From: Deroplatys truncata
Lineage: Eukaryota; Arthropoda; Insecta; Mantodea; Mantidae
Assembly: GCA_030765065.1 (NCBI GenBank)
Contig: CM060990.1
Coordinates: 501,508,190-501,572,189, forward strand
DNA length: 64,000 nucleotides
Reading direction: 5' to 3'
Shown one piece after another: positions 45,195 to 55,377 of this stretch. The notes beneath the pieces are model-generated. The model was not told where the DNA came from. It was given only the letters and a program-made list of their open reading frames with translations, and did not search any database. Every line of letters begins with the position of its first letter. The stretch's first letter is position 1. A program made the translations under genes and the position numbers.

Positions 45195-45970
45195 ATTGAA
45201 AGATCGGGATTCGAAGTAGGGGCAACTGATTGGAAATTATATACAGCATTAATTTTTCATTGTAGGAACTATCAAACATGCCTTCGTCCACGGCTCTCTG
45301 TGTTAGTTTCTGCGATAATTGAGATTTAAACTTAAGGATCGAAGCCTGGACGTCAGGTACCCGAATATACACCCGCAAGATACTAACTGATGACGTAAAC
45401 GTAATAAGGTTTATTAGGTGACTTTTATCTTAATTATTTACTATGTTATTAAATTTATAATTAAAGTTCATTGAATCGGTATTCGAACTCGGAATACCAG
45501 AAACAAAATTATTTATAATATTAGTTTGATGTGTTTAAAAGACCTGTATGCAGTTACAGCATCGATCTAAGTGATATATTCTAGAGTACAGTGGAAAATT
45601 AAGGAAGTCACTGAAAGATCGGGATTCGAGCTAGGGACAACTGATTGGAAATTATATAAATCATTAATTGTCCATCATAGGAGCTAAAAATCGTGCTTTG
45701 TACCGCACCTTTATCCCTGCTAGTTTCTGAGATAATTGAGATTTTAAAATTAAGGATCGAACCCATAACACCTGGACTCTAATATACATGCACAAGAAAC
45801 GAGCTATTGACATAAAAGTAATAAAGTTTATTTACCGTCTTTATTTTAATTAGTTTTGGAGTTATTAGAAGATGAATTTGTAATCACTCCTAGGATTCGA
45901 ACCCATGCATCCAGACCAGTTTCAAACAATTCGTAAATGATGCGTTGCATCCCAAGCTATAATTAGTTTT
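45195..45970. repeat. 0.77-kb segment only in the right arm
   Basis: Two related units about 414 bp apart start at GGAAAATTAAGGAAGTCA (near 45180 and 45594). Each contains GATCGGGATTCGA, ATTGGAAATTATA and later a TCGAACCC-type core. The left arm has a single direct join at about 35730-35740, so recombination between the units probably deleted the segment there. Each unit again bears a B-box-like core. Confidence 0.7.
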
Positions 45971-46004
45971 TATTGCATCATTTTGTCTCTTTTCATTCAG
46001 GACA

Positions 46005-46395
46005 TGCGCGTGAGTTGGTGTGTGCGTGTGTATGCGTGTGCGTGTGTGGATTGGTGCTGTTTGGGTGTAAGTGAACAGGCATATGTGCTTGCGCGCGTGT
46101 GTGTGTGTGGTCGTGTGCGTATGTGCAAGTGTAACGGTGTATGTATGTACGTGAGTGTGTGTGCGGGTATGTGTGTGTATGCGTGTGCGTGTGTGTCCAT
46201 GTATATGTATGTGTAAGTGTAAGAGCACTGTTGTATGTATGTACACGCATGAGGTGCGTGAATGCGTGTGTGTATGTGCTTGCGTGTGTGTGTGCGTGTG
46301 TGTACTTGCATGTACGTGTGTGCGTGTACTGGTATATGTTTGCTGATGTGTGTACAGGTGCTCGTGCATATGTGAACGCCTGAATGTGTACAAGT
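46005..46395. repeat. CA/TG-rich alternating block, right arm
   Basis: Mirror of the 35286-35700 block, slightly shorter. Long Cys/Val-rich or His/Thr-rich frames are low-complexity artefacts. Confidence 0.9.
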
Positions 46396-46494
46396 CGTGG
46401 AGAAAGAAAGAGATAGATAGAAAGAAAAAAGAGGAGAAGAAGAAAGAATGGTGTCTAGGCATCGGGATATCTAAGTATGCATCAGGGTTTAATA

Positions 46495-47215
46495 TAAATA
46501 ATGATATTTGTTAAATGCAATTTTAATCCGACCGCCCCCTGCTTCAATATTTTAATAGTTATTATAGCGTTTCGCAGGGCAAGATTCGAACTAAGGATCT
46601 CTGGATTTCTAAGAATACAGCTCGTTAAACTTTGTAATGTCGTATAAATTAAATTATTATTTGTTAAACACGTTTTAATCTGGCCGTGCATAGTTTAATA
46701 TTTATTAAGCATTAGAGTTTCGCTGATTCGAGCTAGTACCTTCTGAACACCCTTTCATTAATTAGGGTAATGATGTATAAAAAATTAAATTATATTTGTT
46801 AAATACGTTTTAATCTGTCCGTGCATAGTTTAATAGTTATTGCGCATTAGAGTTTCGCAGATTCGATCTAGGACCCCCTGAACACCCTTTTATTAATTAT
46901 TGTAATGATATATAAAAATTAAATTATATTTGTTAAATGCATTTTAATCAGACCTTGCATAGTTTAATATTTATTAAGCATTAGAGTTTCGCTGGGTAAG
47001 ATTCGAGCTGGAACCCTCTGAACACCCTTTCATTAATTAGAGTAATGATATAAAAAAATTAAAATTATATTTGTTAAATACATTTTTTAATCTGCCCGTG
47101 CATAGTTTAATAGTTATTACGCGCTAGAGTTTCACTTGGTAACATTCGAGCTACAATCCTCTGAACGCCCTTTTATTAATTAAGGTAATAATATAATATC
47201 AATCATTAATTTCTC
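46495..47215 (-). repeat. subterminal array, about 150-bp units, right arm
   Basis: Mirror of 34485-35195, with five units carrying GATTCGAGCTA-type cores on the + strand. Confidence 0.85.
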
Positions 47216-48219
47216 ATTAGCAATAAACTTTTGATTACAGTAAGAATCGAACACCTATCTATGGATATCCACGCAGAGGTTTGATGCATGTAATGACATA
47301 GGTTAAATACATTTTTATATCGCGATTGAAAAGTCAACTACATAAACAGAGAGCTTGTTTAACTATGCTCGGATATATTCCTAGGATCTCGTAAAACATC
47401 GGAGAGAACAGCCCCTCAGGGCAAAAATAATGATGGCCGACTCTGACGTTGTTTACGTATAGCTGGTAAACAAGCGTCTCTCTTTTTCACGCAAACAAGG
47501 ACAGGACGAGCATGAAGCCACCTTCAGATTCTTTTGTTAAGCTAGCAGTGCTCGAGAAACAATGGCAAGGGACCGGCTTTGTTATGGGGCAGTGGAATGA
47601 GAAATAAAGGCTTGCCCCGTACAATAGAACTTGTTTCTCTGTTAACTGGCTTTAGGTTCTCTTTGTCACGACCCTAATTCATCATGGGCTTTGTTCATTT
47701 GACAGCTGAAGGGTAAGCATTGTTCTTTTGTTAAAAGCTAGTGGAATGAGTATGCCAGAAAGTAGCCTTGCCCCGGACAACAGAAAGGCACACAATAGAA
47801 ATCCCTTCCTTTATCCAGTAAGCTCTTTGGTCCCGCACGTGTTCGACAAACAATGGAGGTGGGGGTGGGTAACTGCAACAGGTGCAGAAGTGGCCTGATG
47901 TGGAATGGGTAGGAAAAACATCTCGCCTTTGTTACAGAACCTTAAATTTATGACCCCTTTGTTCGTTTTGACAGGTGAAGGATAACGTTAATTGCTTAAC
48001 TGTCAAGCTTCCATTGTACTCAACAAGATTTATGACCCTCAGCTGCAACTAAAACTACCAAGGCACTGCGGGTCGGAGGGGAGGGGGCGGGGCTAATTAG
48101 CATATTAATTGCAGATTCATGCATATTAAGTGGCCGTGAACCATCATTTTACCCCTACTCACACAAAAAATCAATGTCGAGACTTCACTTAAATACACTT
48201 TTCGAGGTCCTTGAATAAA

Positions 48220-48640
48220 AAAACAATTTTAAAGAAAGGTGTGTGTATGTGTCAAAAACAGCATAACTCAAAAACGAAATGTCGAATGAATACCATTCTT
48301 GGTATTTAAGTTCAGTACCTTCCAGAGATGCAATAAAACTATTTCCAAGAATATTACAAACCCCTTATATGGAAAAATTTTTAAAATGGTTTATAGTGTC
48401 AAAAATGGCTATAACAGCTTTGATTAAAGTGCCGTATAATTAAGGTATTTGCAGTACAAATAAAATGTGTAGGTGTATTGAATTTTCTGGAAAAAGCATT
48501 GAACTCCTCTTCATTCGGAAGGAATTTTACATAACTGGTAAACGTTAAGAGTTAGACAGAAATGTAGATCTCTTTAAAACACACTGTTTATTTCGATAAC
48601 TTTTTTGTGGCATAAGCCATTGTCGAGATGTCCGTTATTA
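48220..48640 (-). repeat. dispersed repeat of unknown class, copy 2
   Basis: 48400-48635 aligns in inverted orientation with 18165-18400. 48220-48345 resembles the minus strand of 28200-28320 and also part of 14140-14240. It starts near a GTGTGTGTATGTG run. No coding frame, inverted ends or tRNA head were seen. It could be the 3' region of an unrecognised LINE. Confidence 0.55.
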
Positions 48641-49104
48641 AAGTTTCAAATTGCTCGATACTTCGTCATTCTGTTTAAGTCCTGTCGATATTCAATTCCT
48701 TCTCGCGACTGCATGGAAAGAGTGTGGAATTTTAAGGCCAGCACTTTATAGCGTTCAGTTCTTATACATTTGGCTTTTGCTATTCCCTTTGTACGAGTAT
48801 TTATAACTAAACGTGTAATGTAGCTACTTCGGCAAAGGTTTATCTCGATTATAATGAAGTAGACACAAAAATAATCTTTCGTAAGCATAGATTGTATACC
48901 CGCTAATACACGATAGACGTAGAGAAAATCATCTGAATGTAACACATAAGATTTTTGAAACGTTTTACTATCGTGTCTCCTGTATCCTCTTGTGTCTACA
49001 ACGAAATGCGAAATGAAATCATTTCCACAAAATCATTTCCCAATTAACGTAAAGTAAATAGAAAAATGCAGCTTTTTCCACAACGATTGCAGTAGAAATA
49101 TAAA
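48641..49104. other. no gene recognised
   Basis: AT-rich. A 99-codon minus-strand frame (48646-48945) has no recognisable motif and is not called. Confidence 0.4.
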
Positions 49105-50184
49105 AATATGAATGAGTAAATGAATGAATGAATGAATGAATAAACGACTTATTGTCTTCTTTAAACTTAACATAATTTATACAATGTGTTACTCCCTCCT
49201 AAAGTTGCTTATTATTTTTCTTCCCTTTATATTTAACATTCTATCTTATATACAAGGGGAAAGTATAATGTATCCACTGTTTACTTTTATCCCTTGTTAC
49301 CCCTTTTTTCGTATTTTCTCCAATTTACTTCACATTTCTTTTAACCATTTTAACCTTATTTCTCCTAAATGTTTTCCTGATTTCTCCATATATTCATATG
49401 ATCTTGAATTGAAAATCTTCCTAACTTTTAGCTCAATTGGTAAATTGTTCCATTTCTCTAGTATTAAATTCTATCCTCCATTATCTGTATCATAACATTC
49501 CAGAATATAATGCCGGTTATCAAGCATTCCATTACATTTAGTGCATCTCCGCCCTTTCTTCTCCCTGTTAGACCACTTAAATTCACTACACCTGTCCTCG
49601 CCCATGCATACCTCATTCTGGCCTGTTTCTTGCATACTTCGATGCATTTTCCTTCATTCCGTTTTTAAATATCTATAATCTATTAATGACCTTTTCTCCT
49701 TGAAACTACTTATAACTACTTACCTTTTACTTCCACTCTTGTTCCAATTTCTTCCCAGGAATCCTTAATTTTGTTGTTTCATTCTGCCCATGTTTCCACC
49801 ATTCCTGTTTCTTCCAACGTTGTCTGTATCTTGTGTATCCGAGTTTCTTTTTTCCCCATTTTCTCCTGTACAGCTAAGCATTGTTTTATTATATCCTTCT
49901 CCTCTATTAGTTTTATTCTGATTCAATATTTGATTGCCCTTTCTACCATTTAGTCGTTCGCTCCCACTCTCCCTTATTCTTCTTGTGCTACTCCATTGGG
50001 TGAACTTCTTGGTAATCCCAGGAATGCTTTGCAAAACTTCCTTATGTATAGCATCTATATTTTCCCATCCTTTTTCCAGCACCCATATCTCTGCTGCGTA
50101 TAATATCCTTGCTTCCACCACTGTGCTATATATCCTTTCTAGCCACGTAGTTTGCATTTCTGACATTTTTTTCACACAATCGAT
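49105..50184 (-). pseudogene. LINE, 3' portion (C-terminus, tail)
   Basis: Continuation of the LINE that begins near 54640, split by the DNA transposon at 50185-53324. Read right to left: YSTVVEARILYAAEIW and GWENIDAIHKEVLQ (about 50100), typical of the post-RT region of non-LTR elements. A zinc-knuckle-like C-x2-C ... H-x4-C follows (CTKCNG ... HYILEC, about 49500-49560), then a few more degraded codons. The element ends in a (TTCA)n tail at about 49107-49145, a common LINE 3' terminus. Frameshifts are present throughout. Confidence 0.8.
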
Positions 50185-53100
50185 GGCTTAGTGCACACAT
50201 GTGTTAAGTACACATTTCTTAGTTTTGAGAAAATCTCATTTTAAGTTTCAAAACTGTATTTCACAACAATAAAACATATGATTTTAGAAAGTAAATATCA
50301 CAACGCAATCTTAAATGCATTGTTGTTAATTTTCTGTCAAGAACAAAGACATATAACAATGTATAGGATACAACAATGCCTTAAAGTTATAGTTGTGCGT
50401 GTTTTAACACACTTGCTTTAGGAACTAAGTGCATTTAGCACATCTGTGCATTACGAAAAATCTGAAACCTGTAATTAAAATTACTGCACAACACTTTTTT
50501 TCACGCACATTAGTTTACATTTATTCATCTTCCTCTTCTGAAACCTCTGTAAATTATTTGGCAGTTGGAATTTCTTCAATGAAATATCTGTATTCTTCAG
50601 CGATCACCTTGCTTTGTAACAAGGATAAGAGATCTTTCTTCTTCTTTTCACTTACAGGCAGCTTTTTGCTGTATGCAGGTTTCAAACATCCGCCCAATCC
50701 TATAGTTTTTTCTCCTGCATTCTTGCCTTTTTTCCTGCTATACCTATATATATATATATGTCATAAAATAAATCTTCTAAGAGGTCATATTTGAACTGAA
50801 TAAGGGTAGGTTTACTCTTCTGCAACCTGATCCATTTAATCTTCAGCCAGTTAACCTGTTCACCATTAATTGAGGCGTTGACGTTGTTCACTACTTTCCT
50901 CGCCAATTCTTTCAGATCATAGAAGTCTTCATAATGCATTACTGAAACTTGATATGGGGAAGGATTAATTCAGGCTGCTGAGATCAAGAGTGCCCATTCG
51001 CGAGTAATGTACACTTTCATGTGCTTCCTTTTCCGCTCGATCGTGGCATGCATGGAATCAGCTTCCAAATAAGAATGCCGTGGTTCCATAAATGTTATGT
51101 CAATTGTCTCCAAATGTTTCTTTTTATTTACAGCATACAGCATTCCAGTAGTGATAAATTGATTCCTGTTCTGTCCACCGCGCGTATCTCTGACTGTGGT
51201 TAAGTGCGTAACAGAGTCAGGTAAACTTAGGAGGCAAATTCCAATTTCTGTGCTACCTTTTCTTCCATTGCACTCGTCCCATACGTAGCAGAAACCTTTA
51301 TTTCTGCTCGTATCCATTATAGTGAAATTGCAAACATTGAGCCTACGTTTGTAATATATATCAGTCTCCTGCATGAGGAACACTTAAAATAGCTTGAAGA
51401 TCGAAAGTAATGGATCTGAAGCTTATGCCTCCATCATCAATAGCTCTTTTTTTGTCCTATGCTTTCATTTACATTGACTGAGTTTCTCTTTTCTTGTGGT
51501 TAGCCCACTCTTCTTGCAAGGGAACTTTATCCTTATCTGCTTGATAAGCATTACATTTAGTGCATTGGTCCTTCTTTGGGAAGTAAAATAACAATGCAGA
51601 TCATACGAATTGAACGTACTTCGGTATACAAATAGGGAGACAGGCATGATACCCTTTTCCTTACAGTATTGCTCCTTGTATAGGCGATACATTAGAGTTA
51701 TATTCAAATCAACTGACAAGTACAGCTTTTATTGAGTCTTTACGGCAATAATGGGACTCTAAACGAGGAAATGAATCAATGTGAGTTTTTAGTGATCCTT
51801 CTGTTCTTGGGAGATTGCGTTGTGCGCCGACTGTTTCTGTGATCTGCCATCGCATCCAGAGTACAGTCCAGTGTCACTTGTTTTCTTCATACAAAGTTCA
51901 ATTACCCTGTGGACAAAAAGACATACCGGCACTTTGAACAGTCAACCAGCTTTGTTTTTTGTTGTTGTTGTTTTTTTTTGCCGCAATAGGTTTTCGGCCC
52001 CTGTTGGTATAAGCTTGAGCATTGACTCAAAGTTTGCACTACAGAGCATTTCCAAGCACACCTAGTTGATTTCTTGCTCCCTTTCCTTGGTTGATTTTTC
52101 AAATTATTATATTCATTGTCATTTTGTTTATCAGATTCTGTAAAAACAGAAACAAAAAAAAATCAGCCTATAGGCCTACTTCATTTTTAATATTCAAAAG
52201 AAAGAAAACTTTGAATTAATGGATAGTTACCTTGAAATTGAGTGTTATGATCACTGAAGTCACATCTACAGTGGATGATTCGGAACTTGATGTGTTCGGA
52301 ACGTACACGTCACTGGAACCTGACTTAAAATCTTATATTGAAGTGCGTTCCTCTTCAGACAATTGCTGGTGCTAGCTCTACTTGGGAACCAGAAAGTTTT
52401 CGTTACTTGTTTAATTATTAATATTCATCAATAAATTAAAATTGATAATTATTTTAAAACATTATTCAGCTTTCAGACTTTAAAGGCCAATCTAGCCAAT
52501 AGTACACCCGAAGAAATTAGATATTCACCCAGATTAGAATTATCTGGGTGACGAAATTTGTCGAGTAGTGGCTTTCTGTATTCAAAGTTGATTAGCATTT
52601 CGGGATGCTTAATTGAGCCGGTATTATATTAGTCTCTTTACTGATATGTTTGGGTATTAAATTCGGACAAACTAGCGATGTTGATATTATAAACTCGCAG
52701 TTGACAGCATTGTTAACAATTATTTTACGCAACATTGTTGTATTCATGAATGCAATAAAAGTATTAAATGCTAAACTATATACGGAGTCAAGAAATCCCC
52801 CCAATGTTTAATTTTACATCCTGTCTCAGTTTAAAAACATGTAAACTGAAATGTTGTAGACTTCCCTTGTACAGTAGTAGAAGCTTCATTATTAGCTAGT
52901 GCCAATTCAACTAGCTCTTTAGCACACAAACTCATTTTATCCTCGCAAATCAAACTAGTGATCGCAACACACAGCTGAAAAGGGCTTTCTAGACGTCAAA
53001 CCAACAATGAGTACATGTCGCCAGCAGAGAGCACACATGTTGAAAGAGTATACATTGCTGAAAACTTAAAAACACAAATGTTGTAACTGAGCACTTAACA

Positions 53101-53324
53101 CATTTGGCCCGCTGAGTCTTAAGTGCACAAAAATGGTAAACGCATCTATCACATTTGTGCATGCCAGTACAGTAATTACATCTGTCATCATAGAAAGTGA
53201 AGGAAAACGCGTGGTTTTCACTTATCACGTATGTGCACAGGAAAGTAATACGTTCAACGGTCACAATTTTATACTTAACTCATTTTACCCCAAAAATGTA
53301 CTTAACACATGTGTGCACTAAGCC
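50185..53324. mobile_element. 3.1-kb DNA transposon nested in the LINE
   Basis: Starts GGCTTAGTGCACACATGTGT and ends with its exact reverse complement; the inverted identity extends 28 bp (through TTAAGTACA). Flanks are ATCGAT (50179-50184) and TTCGAT (53325-53330), a 6-bp duplication with one mismatch, or a 5-bp one with an extra base. Removing it rejoins a LINE reading order. Subterminal regions contain further GTGCAC and TGTGCA motifs on both sides. It contains one transposase-like gene on the minus strand. I cannot place it in a named superfamily from these ends. Confidence 0.88.
50694..52102 (-). pseudogene. transposase-like gene of the nested transposon
   Basis: Pieces of one protein in order, right to left. 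A Cys-containing N-terminal part (about 52100-51905: RCAWKCSVV, then CSKCRYVF) comes first. A block at 51719-51465 follows (YKEQYCKEKGIMPVSLFVYR). The probable catalytic block at 51383-50970 has YVWDECNGRKGS, RDTRGGQNRN and MEPRHSYLEADSMHATIE. The C-terminal block at 50939-50700 has HYEDFYDLKEL and WLKIKWIRL. The D-x-x-GGQNRN and H-S-x4-D blocks belong to a widespread insect protein family without a name I can give, and a DDE/RNase H-type nuclease is inferred. Several frameshifts and stops separate the pieces. Confidence 0.6.
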
Positions 53325-54640
53325 TTCGATATGCTCTATTTTTTCTTCTGTTCTCCCGAATCCCCTGCACTATTGAGTTACTCCTAGATAGTAAATTTTC
53401 CTCACCACTTCTAACTCCGTTCCTTCCCAGTACTATTTTTCAGTCTTTCTTAGTTTATATTCTTCCTTAAAGACCATGATTTTCAATTCATTTTTGTTTA
53501 TTTTCAACCCCCAACCTTTGCAGTATTTACCAATTGCTTCAATGGCTTTACTTAATTCTATAACTGAAATGTAACCTACCACTAGATCATCTGCAAACAA
53601 TAATCCTGGTATTTCCTTATTATTGCTGACTCTGAATGCTTATTACGTTTTCTTATCTTTTCTTATATCATCCATGAATAGGTCAAATAACACTGGACTA
53701 AGTTTGCACCCATGTCTAAGTTCTGAATTATTCTCGTTATGTTCAGTAATTCCTCTGTTGGATATTTCACACAGCACTCATTATTTGCATACAAATGCTT
53801 TATATTCCTTATAAATGATTCACTTATCCCTTTCTTAATTAGTTTTAACCATAGTACCTCCCTGTTGATAGTGCCGAACGCTTTTTCTAAATCAATAAAA
53901 ATCATGTATACCCTACCTTTTTATGCTATTGTCTTTATGATTAATATATTATCTGTTATTCTCCTTACTTTTCTAAATCCTGCTTGGAATTCTGATAGCT
54001 TCCTCTCTTTCTCCGCCCACCTCTACATTCTGTCAGCTAGTATCCCTGTATATACTTTACCTTTCATTGCTAGGAGGGTAATACTTCTGTAATTTGTAGG
54101 ATCCTGTATATCTTTTGCCTTTATAGATTAATAAAATTAGTTCCCTTTTTTACAGTTTTCTGGTACTTTACTCGTTTCACATATTGAGTCAATCAATTTC
54201 ACTACTAACCTCAGCCTATAATCATTTTCGCACCATGCTTTCCAGAATTCACCTGGTAAACCATCGATTCCATATGCCTTGTTTTTTGTAACTTTAATAT
54301 TCGTATTTTTACTTAATTTATCTTAATTTCTTTATCTCAATCCTCAATACACTGTATTCGTTCTTTGAAACTCTCTTGAACTTTGACTAATGTTTGCACT
54401 CCGCATAAAGCTTTAAAGTAATTGCACCATGTTTTCGCCTGTATGTTGTTTCCCCCACTTTTGCTCTTATATATCTGTTTCATCATCTTCCATATCGCCT
54501 CTGTATCCTGATTTTTTACTGCTTCATTCATTTTAAGACTAAATTTTCCCCCACTCTTTCTTTTTCACCTCCATTAGACATTTATACCCCCATATTTGTA
54601 TTAAAATATAAAAATAAGCAATAGTGCGCGAAGAAAGTCA
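53325..54640 (-). pseudogene. LINE, 5' portion with reverse transcriptase
   Basis: Non-LTR reverse transcriptase fragments read right to left: a pre-RT helix region (54531-54337), GIDGLPGEFWKAW (about 54250), TNYRSITLLA (about 54090), LSEFQAGFRKVRRITDN (about 53985), FIDLEKAFGTINREVLW (about 53880, first catalytic Asp) and GLLFADDLVVGY (about 53595, FADD catalytic box). The reading order continues at 50184 across the nested transposon. The 5' end is truncated near 54640. Many indels and stops make it dead. Clade assignment beyond non-LTR is not attempted. Confidence 0.88.
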
Positions 54641-55331
54641 TGTGAAGGTAACACATAAGATTTTTAATGTAATTTTCAACCTTCAGTAATTTGTTTTCTA
54701 CTTTTCTTCATTTATAGGTCTGCATGTTCAGACCATTAATTTTTAGTGTCCATTTGAGTGCATTTTTGTTTTGTTTTAAACTTAGAGTATCATGAAAATG
54801 CCAGTACGTGTGCTGTGATATAAGGCGTTGAATTTTCTATGTAACGCCCCATATAGGTGCGTTAGTAGAGTGAGTGATTTCAAGGACTGCTCCGCCCGTA
54901 TTTTAGAAGGGAATATAGGCTCGTCAAATATATAGTAACCTACAAGAGAGTTGCTAAGTGTTCAGGTTTTGGGCATGTTGACTTATTCTCAATCATATCA
55001 AAACAATCATCTACTCCCTGTAGAGGTAAATAGGACGAACCAAAACTATCTGTAAGCCACTTACCAACGCCAGACGAACACTCTTGCTAGGGCAATTCGT
55101 TGTACAGATTACGCCACCATACCTAGTTTAGTTGAAACCGGCAAACTATGACCTTAGTTGCCCCACCCCAAGCTGACTCAATTGCTTCCTGTATACTGTA
55201 TAGTAACCTCGAAATCTACTACTATTTTCTTAGTGTTTCACTGTTTTCTTAGTAAATCTACTTCTATTTTCTTAGGTTGAAGTTTTAACCCTAAACACTC
55301 TCACTTTTCCTTAACGAAACGAAACACCAAG

Positions 55332-55377
<46 letters not shown>

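Larger units (their letters stand above)
33521..48159. mobile_element. element 2: giant-palindrome Polinton/virus-like element
   Basis: A 14639-bp unit that begins AGTAGGGGTAAAATGATGG and ends with its reverse complement. It is flanked on both sides by CACACA (33515-33520 and 48160-48165), a perfect 6-bp target duplication, although of low complexity. The arms are 33521-39127 and 41765-48159, with a 2.6-kb unique centre. Each arm carries subterminal 150-bp units, a CA-rich block, a two-exon small gene, a small basic ORF and a capsid-like remnant. The centre holds a zinc-finger gene, a 21-bp array and a PLA2/PX-like gene. No polymerase or integrase is visible. Terminal AG/CT and the duplication length fit Polinton-type integration, and the gene content fits the arthropod Polinton/adinto-like group. 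An assembly artefact is unlikely, since the arms differ by substitutions and a 0.77-kb indel and a duplication frames the whole. Confidence 0.9.
41765..48159 (-). repeat. element 2 right inverted arm (6.4 kb)
   Basis: Mirror of the left arm. Differences include a long (AAT)n run at 41812-41868, a one-base deletion in the two-exon gene and an extra 0.77 kb at about 45195-45970. The outer end is ACCCCTACT, followed by CACACA. Confidence 0.92.

Noticed and set aside
33521-48159. Palindrome as an assembly artefact
   Set aside because: The arms differ by substitutions, a one-base coding deletion, microsatellite length and a 0.77-kb segment, and a 6-bp duplication frames the whole. CACACA is low in complexity, so read-level confirmation is still useful.
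33521-48159. Integrated densovirus (parvovirus) genome
   Set aside because: The PLA2 motif alone suggests it, but no Rep/NS1 helicase is present. The PX-like module, capsid-like blocks and AG/CT ends with a 6-bp duplication fit Polinton-like elements better.
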